48,361 nucleotides of DNA, from positions 1-48,361 of the forward strand of contig JBAYOV010000027.1 in assembly GCA_041678045.1 (NCBI GenBank). The letters run 5' to 3'. A program made the translations under genes and the position numbers. Below, piece by piece: positions 15,387 to 23,676 of the stretch. The notes under the pieces were generated by a model. It ran no database searches. It saw only the letters and a list, made by a program, of their open reading frames with translations, and had not been told where the DNA came from. The stretch comes from UBA2357 sp041678045. Lineage in GTDB: Bacteria; Pseudomonadota; Gammaproteobacteria; Burkholderiales; Rhodocyclaceae. How positions within the stretch are numbered: the first letter of the stretch is position 1; each line of letters begins with the position of its first letter.

Positions 15387-17387
15387 GTGAACTTCAGCCA
15401 GATGAGCCTGCGGGCGAAGCTGCTTGCAGCGATTGTGATCACAGTGGTTGCGTGTTTTTCCGCGACCTTGTGGGTGATGGCCCACCGCAGCCATGATGCG
15501 GTGATGGAGCAGGGCATGGGGCAGGCGGAGCGTACGGCCGAACTGGTGTCCAGACAGGTGGAGGCGACACTGTCCGACGCCATGAGCGTGGCCGAAACCC
15601 TCAAGCTGTCGCTGGAGGGGGTGCGTGCTCAGTGGCTGCTCGACCGCGATTCGGTCAACAGCATGCTCAAGCGCGTGCTGGAAGGGCGTGCGGATTTGCT
15701 GGGGGTGTACACCGGTTGGGAGCCGGACGGTTTCGATGGCCGTGACGATGGCTACCGTAACCACCCCGGCCACGATGACAGCGGCCGCTTCATCCCCTAC
15801 TGGAACCGTTCCGAGTCGGGCGTGCTGGTGGAGCCATTGGTGGGGTATGAGCAGGCGGGCGATGGCGACTACTACCAGGTGCCCAAGCGCACTGGCAAGC
15901 CGTACTTGGCCGAGCCGTATGAATACACCGTGGCCGGCCGCAAGATGCTGATTACCTCGCTGGTGCAGCCGGTCTTTCACGAGAGCCGTTTCATGGGCAT
16001 TGCCGGGGTTGATCTGGCCCTGTCCGATCTGGCGGCCGAGCTGGCCCGCATCAAACCCTTCGGCGTCGGGGAGGTGACCTTGCTGAGCAACACCGGCGTG
16101 GTGGTGGCGCATCCGGACACTTCGCGCATTGGCCGTATGGCGGATAACCTGGGAGCTCAGGTCAGTGCGGCGCTGGCGCGTGGCGAACGGGTCGTATGGA
16201 CCGATGCGGCGGGGGTGCTGCATCTGGCGATGCCGGTGCGGGTGAAGGGCATCGAGCAGAACTGGGCCAGCGTGGTGTCGGTGCCGGCACAAGTGATTAC
16301 CGGCGAGGCCGACGCGCTGCGCACCACGGCGGTGGTGATGGGAGTGATCAGCGTGCTGCTGACGGGCAGTGTATTGTTCGTGCTGGTCACGCTGCTGACC
16401 CGTCCGCTCAAGCATCTGGCCGATGCCATGGAAGCCCTGGCCAGTGGCGAGGGCGATCTCACGCACCGGCTGGATGAAGGGGCGCAGGACGAACTCGGCG
16501 CGGTGTCGCGTGCGGTCAATCGCTTTCTCGCCACCCTGCAGCGCATGTTCCGCGAGGTGCGGGATCAGAGCCGCGATCTGGGGCAGGGCATTGGCGAGGT
16601 GATTCAGTCCACCCGGCAGATTGCGGACAGCTCACGCTCGCTGGCCGAGGGCACCAGTTCGAATGCCGCCACAGTGGAGCAGATTACCGTGTCCATCGGT
16701 CATATTGCCGGCCATGCGGACGATGCCAATTCGGTGATGCAGCAGACCAACGCGCTCACCCGCAAGAGTGGTGCCGCCGTGCGCGGGCTGGAAGAGAGCA
16801 TGCGCGACATTGCGAGCAGCATGGAAGGATTGGCCAGTTCCCTGGGCGGGCTTTCCGAGCGCTCGGAGCAGATCAAGGACATCGTGAAGGTGATTCGCGA
16901 AATTGCCGACCAGACCAATCTGCTGGCCCTCAACGCCGCCATCGAGGCCGCGCGGGCCGGCGAGCAGGGCCGTGGCTTTGCGGTGGTGGCCGACGAGGTG
17001 CGCAAGCTCGCCGAGCGGACCAGCAGCGCGACTGCCGAGATTCGCGGCAAGATCGATGCCATGAACAGCGAAACCCGGGGGGCGGTCGACAGCATGCACA
17101 GCACCCGCCACACGGTGGAGCAGGGCGTGGAGCGCGCTTCGACGGTGGCCGCCGAAATCGGACAGATCGAGGAAAGCATCGAGCAGGCCGCCTCACGGGT
17201 GCGCGAGATTGCCGAAGCCACCAAGGAACAATCGGCGGCCACCACCGCGCTGGCCCAGGCGTCGGAAAATGCCTCGATTGCGGTGCAGCAGACCGATGAT
17301 TCCATCCAGCAGTCGTCGCAGACCCTCGACCGCCTGGGCAACACTTCCGACCGTCTCGGCGAACTGGTGGGGCGTTTCCGCCTGTAA
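15387..17387 (+). CDS. Methyl-accepting chemotaxis protein with dCache sensor (666 aa)
   Basis: GTG at 15387 is chosen because AAGGGG lies seven bases upstream and the sigma-28 start site falls near 15356. TM1 is about residues 8-28 (LLAAIVITVVACFSATLWVM). The periplasmic domain (about 30-310) has double-Cache features: GVYTGWEPDGFDGRDDG, YYQVPKRTGKPYLAEPYEY, FMGIAGVDLALSDL. TM2 lies at about 315-340, followed by HAMP (RPLKHLADAMEALASGEGDL). The MCP signalling domain has the intact tip IADQTNLLALNAAIEAARAG. It is a membrane receptor that signals to CheA/CheW. The ligand cannot be read with certainty. It is followed closely by the HD-GYP gene. Confidence 0.93.
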   Translation: MNFSQMSLRAKLLAAIVITVVACFSATLWVMAHRSHDAVMEQGMGQAERTAELVSRQVEATLSDAMSVAETLKLSLEGVRAQWLLDRDSVNSMLKRVLEGRADLLGVYTGWEPDGFDGRDDGYRNHPGHDDSGRFIPYWNRSESGVLVEPLVGYEQAGDGDYYQVPKRTGKPYLAEPYEYTVAGRKMLITSLVQPVFHESRFMGIAGVDLALSDLAAELARIKPFGVGEVTLLSNTGVVVAHPDTSRIGRMADNLGAQVSAALARGERVVWTDAAGVLHLAMPVRVKGIEQNWASVVSVPAQVITGEADALRTTAVVMGVISVLLTGSVLFVLVTLLTRPLKHLADAMEALASGEGDLTHRLDEGAQDELGAVSRAVNRFLATLQRMFREVRDQSRDLGQGIGEVIQSTRQIADSSRSLAEGTSSNAATVEQITVSIGHIAGHADDANSVMQQTNALTRKSGAAVRGLEESMRDIASSMEGLASSLGGLSERSEQIKDIVKVIREIADQTNLLALNAAIEAARAGEQGRGFAVVADEVRKLAERTSSATAEIRGKIDAMNSETRGAVDSMHSTRHTVEQGVERASTVAAEIGQIEESIEQAASRVREIAEATKEQSAATTALAQASENASIAVQQTDDSIQQSSQTLDRLGNTSDRLGELVGRFRL

Positions 17388-17573
17388 TCGTCATGCATGG
17401 CTGCCGTTCGGGGGCGTGGCGCAATACAATCGAGTCATTGCACCACGCCCCGCTGCATTTTTGCTGTAGCCCGGGGGCGGGTACGCCTGATGGGGTTCAT
17501 CATGTTGATTCACCGAGCGACAGCATTTTTCCTTGGGGCAGCGGGTTGGCAGGGGCAATGGAGGCGCCTGTCG

Positions 17574-20177
17574 ATGCACACGGCCTGCATGCTGTTTCTG
17601 GCTGTGCTGCTCCATGCTGGCAGTGCGCAGGCCCGCGAAGTGAACATCGGCGTGTTGGCGATGCGCGGCCACGAGATGGCCGACCGGATGTGGTCGCCCA
17701 CGGCAGACTACCTCGCGCAGCGCCTGCCCGGCCACACCTTCCGGGTGATGCCACTCGGTTTTGACGAAATCGAGCTGGCCGTGCGCCAGCGGCGGGTGGA
17801 TTTCGTGCTCGCCAACCCGTCCTTTTATGTACAGCTCGAACTGCTTTACGGGGTCAGCCCGGTAGTCACCATGCGCAACCGCCACAACGGCAGCGAAGGC
17901 TATGGCGTGTTTGGCGGTGTGCTGTTTACCCGGGCGGACCACGGCGCGGTGCGCAAGCTGCAAGACCTCAAGGGGCGCAGTTTTGCGGCGGTCGATCAGG
18001 GGTCGTTCGGGGGCTGGCATGCCGGCTGGCGCGAGATGCTACGCCACGGCCTGAACCCGGAGCGAGACTTTTCCGCGCTGCATTTCCTGGGCACCCACGA
18101 TGCCGTGGTGCTGGCGGTGCTCGAAGGCGTGGTCGACGCTGGCACGGCGCGCACTGAAACCATAGAGCGCATGGCCGCAGAAGGCCGGCTCGACCCGTCA
18201 CGGCTGTTCGTGCTCAACGAGCAGCACACCGCCTCCTTTCCGCTGCGGCACAGCACCCCCCTGTATCCCGAGTGGCCACTGGCGCGCGTGCAGGGGGTGC
18301 CCGAGCGGCTGGCGGTGGATGTGGCCGTGGCGCTGATGATGATGTCGCCGGACGACCCGGCCGCCATCGCCAGCCAGACCATGGGCTGGACCCTGCCGCT
18401 CAACTATCAACCGGTGCACCAGGCACTGCGCGAACTGCGCATCGGCCCCTATGAGCACCTGCGCCACCTGTCGCTGCGCGAGGTGCTTGCACAGTACTGG
18501 CACTGGATCGCGATCACACTGTTGGCGCTGGCGCTGGCGCTGCTCACCGTGGCGTATATCGGCCGCACCAACCGGCGGCTGCGGTTGCACCAGCTCGAAT
18601 TGCGCGAACTCAACGCAGGGCTGGAAAACCGGGTGCTGGAGCGCACCCAGCGGGTGGAGCTGTTGCTCGACCGCGAGCGTTTCCTGCGCGGAATCGTCGA
18701 GATGGTGGCCGATGTGAATGAGATCCTGATCACCGCGCAGTCCCGCGACGAGATGCTCAAGGCCTGCTGCGACCGACTGGTGGCCCACCCCGATTACCGC
18801 TTTGCCTGGGTCAATCTGGTGCATGACGGACAATTGCAGCTTGCCGCCAAATCGTATGGCACTTCCGAGTTCGTGCGCCTCATGGACGATTGTGGCGACG
18901 GGCCGGGCGAGCGCGCGCTGCGCGAGAACCGCACCGTCACCCAGCGCATGCATGACCGGGTGCTGACCGGTGGCGTGAGCGTGTATGCGGTGTGTGCACT
19001 GCCCCTGCGCAAGGATGTGTTTTCCGAGCCGGTGGGGGTGCTGTGCGTGTTTACCGTACGCGATGGTGGCTTCGATGCCGAGGAAGTGGCCATGCTCGAA
19101 CAGCTTGCCGGCGACATGGGCTTTGCCACTGCAGCCTTCGAGCAGCGCGAGGAAACCGTGCGCCTGCAGCATGAGCGCATCAACCACTACGAGAAAACCA
19201 TCCTGTCCCTGGTCGATCTGGTGGAGCGCCGCGACACCTACACCGCAGGCCATACCCGTCGGGTGGCCGACTACTGCAGCCTGTTGGCCCGCGAACTGGG
19301 TCTGCCGCAACACGAGATCGACAGCCTCAGGCAGGCAGCGGTGCTGCACGACATCGGCAAGATCGCCATTCCCGATTCGGTGCTGCTCAAGCCGGGGCCG
19401 CTCACCGATGCCGAGTTTGCACTCATCAAGCAGCATGTGAATGTGGGCTACGACACCCTGCGCCGCATCGACATGTACCGGGATCTGGCCGAAATCATGC
19501 GTCACCACCACGAGCGCTACGACGGCAGCGGCTATCCGCTCGGCGTGGCCGGAGAGGCGATTCCCTTTGCCTCGCGCATCATGGCCGTGGCCGATGCCTT
19601 CGACGCGATGACCACCAACCGCATCTACCGCCCGCGCAAACCCGTCGCGCAAGCGGTAGCCGAGATCGAATCCCTCTCCGGCCGTCACTTCGACCCGCAG
19701 GTGGTGCAGGCGGTGGCCCGTGCGCTGGGCGACATCCAGCCGCCACCACTGGCCGATCAGCTGCCCAAGTCACCGCTGGAGCGCCAGCGCCTGGCGTATT
19801 TTTTCAACGATCCGCTCACGGGCGTGCATAACGGCAGCTATCTGGAGTTCATGCTGCGCCATCGCATGCTGGAGAACCTGAACCGGGTGACATTGGTGTT
19901 GCTGCGCAACTTTTCATCCTTCAACGACAGCGAGGGCTGGCGTTCGGGCAACCAGGCCCTGGCCGCCTTCGCCCGGGGGTTGGGCACGCTGGCAGGCGAG
20001 GCGCCCGTGTTCCGCGTCACCGGCGATGACTTCCTGATTCTCTCCGCCAGCGAACTGCCGCTCGATGCCGACCAGTTGCTTGCGCAAAGCGTGTTTGCCG
20101 GCACAGCGGTACGCATCGAGCTGGAGTGCTTCCCGCTCGATCAGATCGGGTTGCAGCGCCTGAAAGCGCTGCTGTAG
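17574..20177 (+). CDS. Periplasmic-binding / GAF / HD-GYP protein with degenerate GGDEF (867 aa)
   Basis: The start at 17574 is chosen because GGAGG lies nine bases upstream and the product then begins with a canonical signal sequence (CMLFLAVLLHAGSAQA). A longer start at 17490 is possible. Residues about 21-290 are a PhnD-like phosphonate/phosphite-type binding domain (REVNIGVLAMRG, ADYLAQRLPG, DFVLANPSFY). A membrane segment follows (WIAITLLALALALLTVAYI, about 305-325), then a coiled coil and a GAF-like domain. The HD-GYP phosphodiesterase has HDIGK at 592 and HHHERYDGSGYP at 644. The C-terminus is a GGDEF-like fold (NDPLTGVHNGSYLEF) in which the active loop is TGDDF (816), so cyclase activity is unlikely. 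It should bind a periplasmic ligand and hydrolyse c-di-GMP in the cytoplasm. Confidence 0.88.
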   Translation: MHTACMLFLAVLLHAGSAQAREVNIGVLAMRGHEMADRMWSPTADYLAQRLPGHTFRVMPLGFDEIELAVRQRRVDFVLANPSFYVQLELLYGVSPVVTMRNRHNGSEGYGVFGGVLFTRADHGAVRKLQDLKGRSFAAVDQGSFGGWHAGWREMLRHGLNPERDFSALHFLGTHDAVVLAVLEGVVDAGTARTETIERMAAEGRLDPSRLFVLNEQHTASFPLRHSTPLYPEWPLARVQGVPERLAVDVAVALMMMSPDDPAAIASQTMGWTLPLNYQPVHQALRELRIGPYEHLRHLSLREVLAQYWHWIAITLLALALALLTVAYIGRTNRRLRLHQLELRELNAGLENRVLERTQRVELLLDRERFLRGIVEMVADVNEILITAQSRDEMLKACCDRLVAHPDYRFAWVNLVHDGQLQLAAKSYGTSEFVRLMDDCGDGPGERALRENRTVTQRMHDRVLTGGVSVYAVCALPLRKDVFSEPVGVLCVFTVRDGGFDAEEVAMLEQLAGDMGFATAAFEQREETVRLQHERINHYEKTILSLVDLVERRDTYTAGHTRRVADYCSLLARELGLPQHEIDSLRQAAVLHDIGKIAIPDSVLLKPGPLTDAEFALIKQHVNVGYDTLRRIDMYRDLAEIMRHHHERYDGSGYPLGVAGEAIPFASRIMAVADAFDAMTTNRIYRPRKPVAQAVAEIESLSGRHFDPQVVQAVARALGDIQPPPLADQLPKSPLERQRLAYFFNDPLTGVHNGSYLEFMLRHRMLENLNRVTLVLLRNFSSFNDSEGWRSGNQALAAFARGLGTLAGEAPVFRVTGDDFLILSASELPLDADQLLAQSVFAGTAVRIELECFPLDQIGLQRLKALL

Positions 20178-20319
20178 CGGCTCGGTCGACGTGGTCACGA
20201 AAGCTTCATCTTGTCACGGAATCGTTTTGATATTATTCGAATTGTTGAATCTTTTCGATCGGTTGTCCGCATCGCCGGGCAGTCCGTGTCAACCATTCCT
20301 GCCTATCGGGACAATCAAG

Positions 20320-20835
20320 ATGAGCGAACGTGTCTATAAAGTGCTGTTCCTGTGCACCGGAAATTCTGCCAGAAGCATTCTTGCCGAGGCCATTCTCAAC
20401 CACCTGGGCAAGGGGCGTTTCCAGGCCTTCAGTGCGGGCAGTTACCCGACCGGCAAGGTCAATCCTTATGTGCTGGAGTTGCTTGAGCGCCAGAACATGC
20501 CGGTTGCCGGGTTGCGCAGCAAGCGCTGGGACGAGTTTGCCCAGCCTGGCGCACCTGCGCTCGATTTTGTGTTTACTGTCTGCGACAGCGCGGCGGGCGA
20601 AGTGTGTCCCGTCTGGCCTGGCCGGCCGGTGACTGCACATTGGGGGCTGGAAGATCCGGCCACCGCCGAGGGTGAGGAAGCCGCCCGCAAGGCGGTCAGC
20701 CATGCCTTCAGGCTGCTCAGCCAGCGCATCGGTGTGTTTGTAAACCTGCCATTCTCCCGTCTTGACCGGCTGGCGCTTGAACAGGAAGTCCAGATCATTG
20801 GCCGCCACCCGGGCGACAGCCCGGCACAGGCCTGA
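20320..20835 (+). CDS. arsC: ArsC-type arsenate reductase / low-molecular-weight phosphatase (171 aa)
   Basis: The P-loop LCTGNSARS (11-19; Cys12, Arg18) and the later LEDPA with its general-acid Asp define the LMW protein-tyrosine-phosphatase fold. The length and the sequences FSAGSYPTGKVNP, VFTVCDSAAGEVCPVWPG and TAHWGLEDPA match the arsenate-reductase branch rather than Wzb-type phosphatases. The start ATG matches the conserved N-terminus (MSERVYKVLFLCTGN). No arsR, arsB or acr3 lies nearby, so the gene stands alone. The upstream 140 bases are AT-rich, with an ATTCGAAT palindrome (about 20236-20243). A GC-rich hairpin follows the stop. Confidence 0.85.
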   Translation: MSERVYKVLFLCTGNSARSILAEAILNHLGKGRFQAFSAGSYPTGKVNPYVLELLERQNMPVAGLRSKRWDEFAQPGAPALDFVFTVCDSAAGEVCPVWPGRPVTAHWGLEDPATAEGEEAARKAVSHAFRLLSQRIGVFVNLPFSRLDRLALEQEVQIIGRHPGDSPAQA

Positions 20836-20858
20836 GTCCTTACGCACCATCGCGCTCT

Positions 20859-20890
20859 CCGGCCTCACCCGCCCCTTGGGCGGGGCCGGA
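20859..20890 (+). terminator. GC hairpin after arsC
   Basis: CCCGCCC and GGGCGGG with a CTT loop (20868-20884) are flanked by a second CCGGCC/GGCCGG-like pairing. This gives a strong stem 30 bases after the stop. The U-tract is poor (CCCTAATTT). Confidence 0.55.
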
Positions 20891-21123
20891 AGCCCTAATT
20901 TGAAGGTGGACGTTTTTCTCCTGTCAAGACTTGACTTGTCCACAAAAACGGCGCCCCTGTTCTTTTGCCCAGTCCGCGCCTTGTCTGCCCTGAAGTTTCT
21001 TTTATGAACGAATAAAAGTTAAATAAAACAAAGGGATGTCAGGGTGCCCTGAAAATGGGCAAAACGTCTGAAGGGCTGTCGGGACAGGCATTTCGGGCTC
21101 CTTTCGACATGTTCTCCCCAGAC

Positions 21124-21132
21124 TTATCCACA
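21124..21132 (+). promoter_or_regulatory. Consensus DnaA box
   Basis: TTATCCACA is an exact DnaA-box nonamer. A one-mismatch copy on the opposite strand (TTACCCACA) lies at 21138-21146, and another one-mismatch copy (TTGTCCACA) lies at 20936-20944. One such nonamer is expected by chance at moderate frequency; the pair within 23 bases is less so. Confidence 0.45.
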
Positions 21133-21335
21133 GGTTTTGTGGGTAAGCACTGAAACCCCTGCAGACTCAGTGGTTTGGCGAGAAATGTTAAGGGCTTGCT
21201 GCAGTGGGTGTGGTGATCAAGCTTGGTGTCCGTTCGGTCCTGTAGAGACTTTCACGCGACAGACTTGCGCTGGCTCATGCCTTTCGAGCACGCGCCAAGT
21301 GATGCCTTAAATGATGCCACATCTCGAAAAGGCAA

Positions 21336-21363
21336 TAAAAAAGCCCTGAGGAATCAGGGCTTT
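21336..21363 (-). terminator. Rho-independent terminator of tRNA-Ser
   Basis: On the minus strand AAAGCCCTGA-TTCC-TCAGGGCTTT is followed by a T-run (TTTTTTATT). It lies just after the 3' end of the tRNA. Confidence 0.85.
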
Positions 21364-21374
21364 GAAAAAGTCTT

Positions 21375-21465
21375 TGGCGGAGAGGGCGGGATTCGAACCC
21401 GCGTCAGGGTATTACCCTGAACACGCTTTCCAGGCGTGCGACTTAAACCACTCATCCACCTCTCC
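21375..21465 (-). tRNA. tRNA-Ser (GGA anticodon)
   Basis: The minus strand folds as a class II tRNA. It has a GGAGAGG acceptor stem pairing with CCTCTCC, an anticodon stem CACGC/GCGTG with loop CTGGAAA (anticodon GGA, reading UCC/UCU), a long variable arm (TCAGGGTAATACCCTGA) and the T-loop GGTTCGAATCC. The discriminator G and CCA are encoded. A terminator follows. The long variable arm is as expected for tRNA-Ser. Confidence 0.96.
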
Positions 21466-21609
21466 GTGGAAGACGCGCATTCTAGCACAGTTTTTCCAGA
21501 GTGAAAGTGCTGCGTTTGTTTTGTTTTCAGGTGCGCGGGAGGCTTCTGCGGAGCCGGCAGGCTACGTATCATCCCTGTCTTGGGCGCCGGTCGCGCAGGG
21601 GAGGGGGTG

Positions 21610-22233
21610 ATGGTGGAGTCGGGCAATCAGGCGGTGGTGCCGGTGCGTCATGGGCTGTTCGATGATCTGCAGGCGCTGGGCGGGTCGGTGCTGTTGCTGG
21701 GCTTGTCGATCCTGTTCTTTCGCGACGCGGGTCTGCTCACCGGTGGGGTGACCGGGATGAGCTTTGTGCTGCATTACGCCAGCGGACTGCCGTTCGGGGC
21801 GATCTTTTTTGTGCTCAACCTGCCGTTCTATGTGTTCGCCTGGTGGGGGCTGGGGCGCAGCTTCACCCTGCGGACCTTTGTGGCGGTGGGGGTGTTGTCG
21901 GTGTGCATCGAGGGTTTGCCGCATCTGGTGGCTTTCTCCCGGGTGGAGCCGGTGTTTGCGGCGGTGATGGGTGGATTGCTGGCGGGTACCGGCATCCTGA
22001 TGCTGGTGCGTCACCGGGCAAGTCTGGGCGGGGTGGGGGTGCTGGCGCTCTATCTGCAGCAGCGTCGTGGCTGGCGGGCCGGTTTTGTGCAGATGGCGGT
22101 CGACTGCGTGATTCTGGCTTCAGCCTTGTGGGTGGTCGCGCCTGAACGGGTGGCCCTGTCGGTGCTGGGAGCGCTGGTGCTGAACGTGGTGATTGCGGTG
22201 AACCACCGCCCGGGGCGCTATGTGGGCATCTGA
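21610..22233 (+). CDS. YitT family membrane protein (207 aa)
   Basis: GAGGGGG precedes the ATG at 21610. The protein has about five or six hydrophobic segments: GGSVLLLGLSILFF, GLLTGGVTGMSFVLHY, FGAIFFVLNLPFYVFAW, PVFAAVMGGLLAGTGILML, VDCVILASALWVV and LSVLGALVLNVVIAV. The GLLTGGVTG and RHRASLGGVGVLALYLQ motifs are typical of YitT/DUF161 proteins. Many family members carry a C-terminal DUF2179 domain, which is absent here. The transported substrate, if any, is unknown. It is convergent with ribA. Confidence 0.88.
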   Translation: MVESGNQAVVPVRHGLFDDLQALGGSVLLLGLSILFFRDAGLLTGGVTGMSFVLHYASGLPFGAIFFVLNLPFYVFAWWGLGRSFTLRTFVAVGVLSVCIEGLPHLVAFSRVEPVFAAVMGGLLAGTGILMLVRHRASLGGVGVLALYLQQRRGWRAGFVQMAVDCVILASALWVVAPERVALSVLGALVLNVVIAVNHRPGRYVGI

Positions 22234-22304
22234 GCCCGCGCCGGCCGGTGCGGAAAACCTCTCCGGCCAATTCGCGGGCGCGCACAATGGCCGGGGGCTG
22301 AGGT

Positions 22305-23462
22305 TCAGTCCTGGTGGTCGACTGCGGGATGCAGCAGGGCTTCGGGGCGGATCGGTTCGTCCTGCTCGTTGAGCAGTTCGTGCAGCCAGTGCCCGTGGCG
22401 GTCCGCCTTGGTGTTGAGGTAGCGCTGGTTGTACTGGGTGATGTCGCCGTAGATCGGCTGGCGATTGACCACATCGATGCCGGCCTGGCGCAGCGATTCG
22501 ATCTTGGCCGGATTGTTGGTGAGCAGGGTCACACGGTGGATGTCCAGGGCTTCGAGCATCTGCTGGGCAATGCGAAAGTCGCGTTCGTCCTTGCTGAAGC
22601 CGATGACCTGATCGGCGTCTATGGTGTCCAGCCCCTGATCCTGCAGCCGGTAGGCGCGGAACTTGTTGCCCAGGCCGATGCCGCGCCCTTCCTGCGCGAG
22701 ATAGAGCAGCACGCCGCCGCCCTGCTGGTGGATGGCGGCAATCCCCCGGCGCAGTTGCTCGCCGCAGTCGCAGCGCTGGCTGCCGAAGATGTCGCCGGTG
22801 AGGCAGGCCGAATGCAGGCGCATCGGCACGATGTCCTGCCAGCGGTCGCGCTCGCCGATGAGGATGGCAACATGTTCATGCAGGCCGCTGGCCTCGCGGA
22901 ACAGCACGAAGCGACAGTCCTCGGCACCGGCAAGCGGCACTCGGGCCTCGCTGATGCGGATCAGCCGGCCGGGGGCGCTGGCGCACAGGGCCTGAATGTC
23001 GCTCAGGTTCACGGCAAGCAGTTCTCCGCTGGCCACGGCTGCGTCGATGTTGGCGCGTGCCTGCTCGCCGAGGCGTAGCGACAGGGCGGCGGGCACCACC
23101 TGGGCGCGGCGCAGCAGGCGGGTGGCGGCCAGCTCGGAGGGGCTGGCCTGGCGCAGCGGCAAGGTGTCGTCAATGCGCTCGCCACGCTGCAGGGCGAGAC
23201 GGATGAGCGCGCTGCAGTCCAGCGTGGCGGACAGGTCGAGGCTGGCGGCCTCGTCGGCGATGACCCGTCCGATGCTGGCCAGGCGATGGCGGGTCAGGGT
23301 GAGGGCGAGCCTGGGCGGGGTGCCGGCGAGCTGCTGCAGTTCGGCCAGGCGCGGCGCATCAAGGGTTTCGACGGGTTGGATCAGGGTGCGGGTGTCCTCG
23401 TCTCGGATCACGACGCTCAGGCCGCGTCTGAGATCAAAGACCGCACGCTCGGCTTGGTGCAT
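22305..23462 (-). CDS. ribA: GTP cyclohydrolase II with degenerate RibB-like N-terminus (385 aa)
   Basis: This is the first step of riboflavin synthesis, GTP to a diaminopyrimidinone. The catalytic half starts at about residue 165. It has zinc ligands Cys220, Cys231 and Cys233 (CLTGDIFGSQRCDCGEQL), the catalytic stretch EGRGIGLGNK and the C-terminal LTNNPAKIESLRQAGI. The first 160 residues occupy the place of the DHBP synthase (RibB) domain of RibBA proteins. They begin AVFDLRRGLSVVIRDEDTRT but lack the usual acidic RibB catalytic motif, so that half is probably non-catalytic. The start at 23462 has AGGA eight bases upstream; a much longer upstream reading frame looks non-coding. No FMN riboswitch is visible. 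It lies downstream of the diguanylate cyclase on the same strand. Confidence 0.9.
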   Translation of the reverse strand: MHQAERAVFDLRRGLSVVIRDEDTRTLIQPVETLDAPRLAELQQLAGTPPRLALTLTRHRLASIGRVIADEAASLDLSATLDCSALIRLALQRGERIDDTLPLRQASPSELAATRLLRRAQVVPAALSLRLGEQARANIDAAVASGELLAVNLSDIQALCASAPGRLIRISEARVPLAGAEDCRFVLFREASGLHEHVAILIGERDRWQDIVPMRLHSACLTGDIFGSQRCDCGEQLRRGIAAIHQQGGGVLLYLAQEGRGIGLGNKFRAYRLQDQGLDTIDADQVIGFSKDERDFRIAQQMLEALDIHRVTLLTNNPAKIESLRQAGIDVVNRQPIYGDITQYNQRYLNTKADRHGHWLHELLNEQDEPIRPEALLHPAVDHQD

Positions 23463-23676
23463 GTTGATTTTCCTGGTCGGGGAGTCGGTGTTGTTGTGTG
23501 TTGAAGGTGCATTTTCGGCGAAGTTTGTGCATTCGCCAAAATGATTTTGCTTGCCGGTCGACCCGGCATGGCCGGGGGGCGACCGGGCTTCGACCGTGCA
23601 GGCTGGAATTGGTGCCGATGAGGGCGCCGGCGCGAAGGCCGGCACATTGTCGGCTCCGCAGCCGTCCGGGTCGGTT

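Larger units (their letters stand above)
20836..21374. other. Intergenic region with DnaA-box-like sites and AT-rich hairpin
   Basis: No gene is supported in these 539 bases. They hold the arsC hairpin, an AT-rich stretch with CTTTTAT/ATAAAAG arms (20999-21005 and 21012-21018), a TCAGGGTGCCCTGA palindrome (21039-21052), DnaA-box-like nonamers (20936, 21124, 21138) and, at the right end, the terminator of tRNA-Ser. Confidence 0.6.

Noticed and set aside
20836..21374. Replication origin
   Set aside because: Three DnaA-box-like sites are too few. There is no dnaA, rpmH, parAB or gidA nearby, and strand skew cannot be judged from this window.
23463..23676. Possible FMN riboswitch before ribA
   Set aside because: The conserved FMN-riboswitch core is not present. 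Only a short GGCGAA/TTCGCC inverted repeat and a weak promoter-like TTGGCG-N17-GAAAAT are visible.
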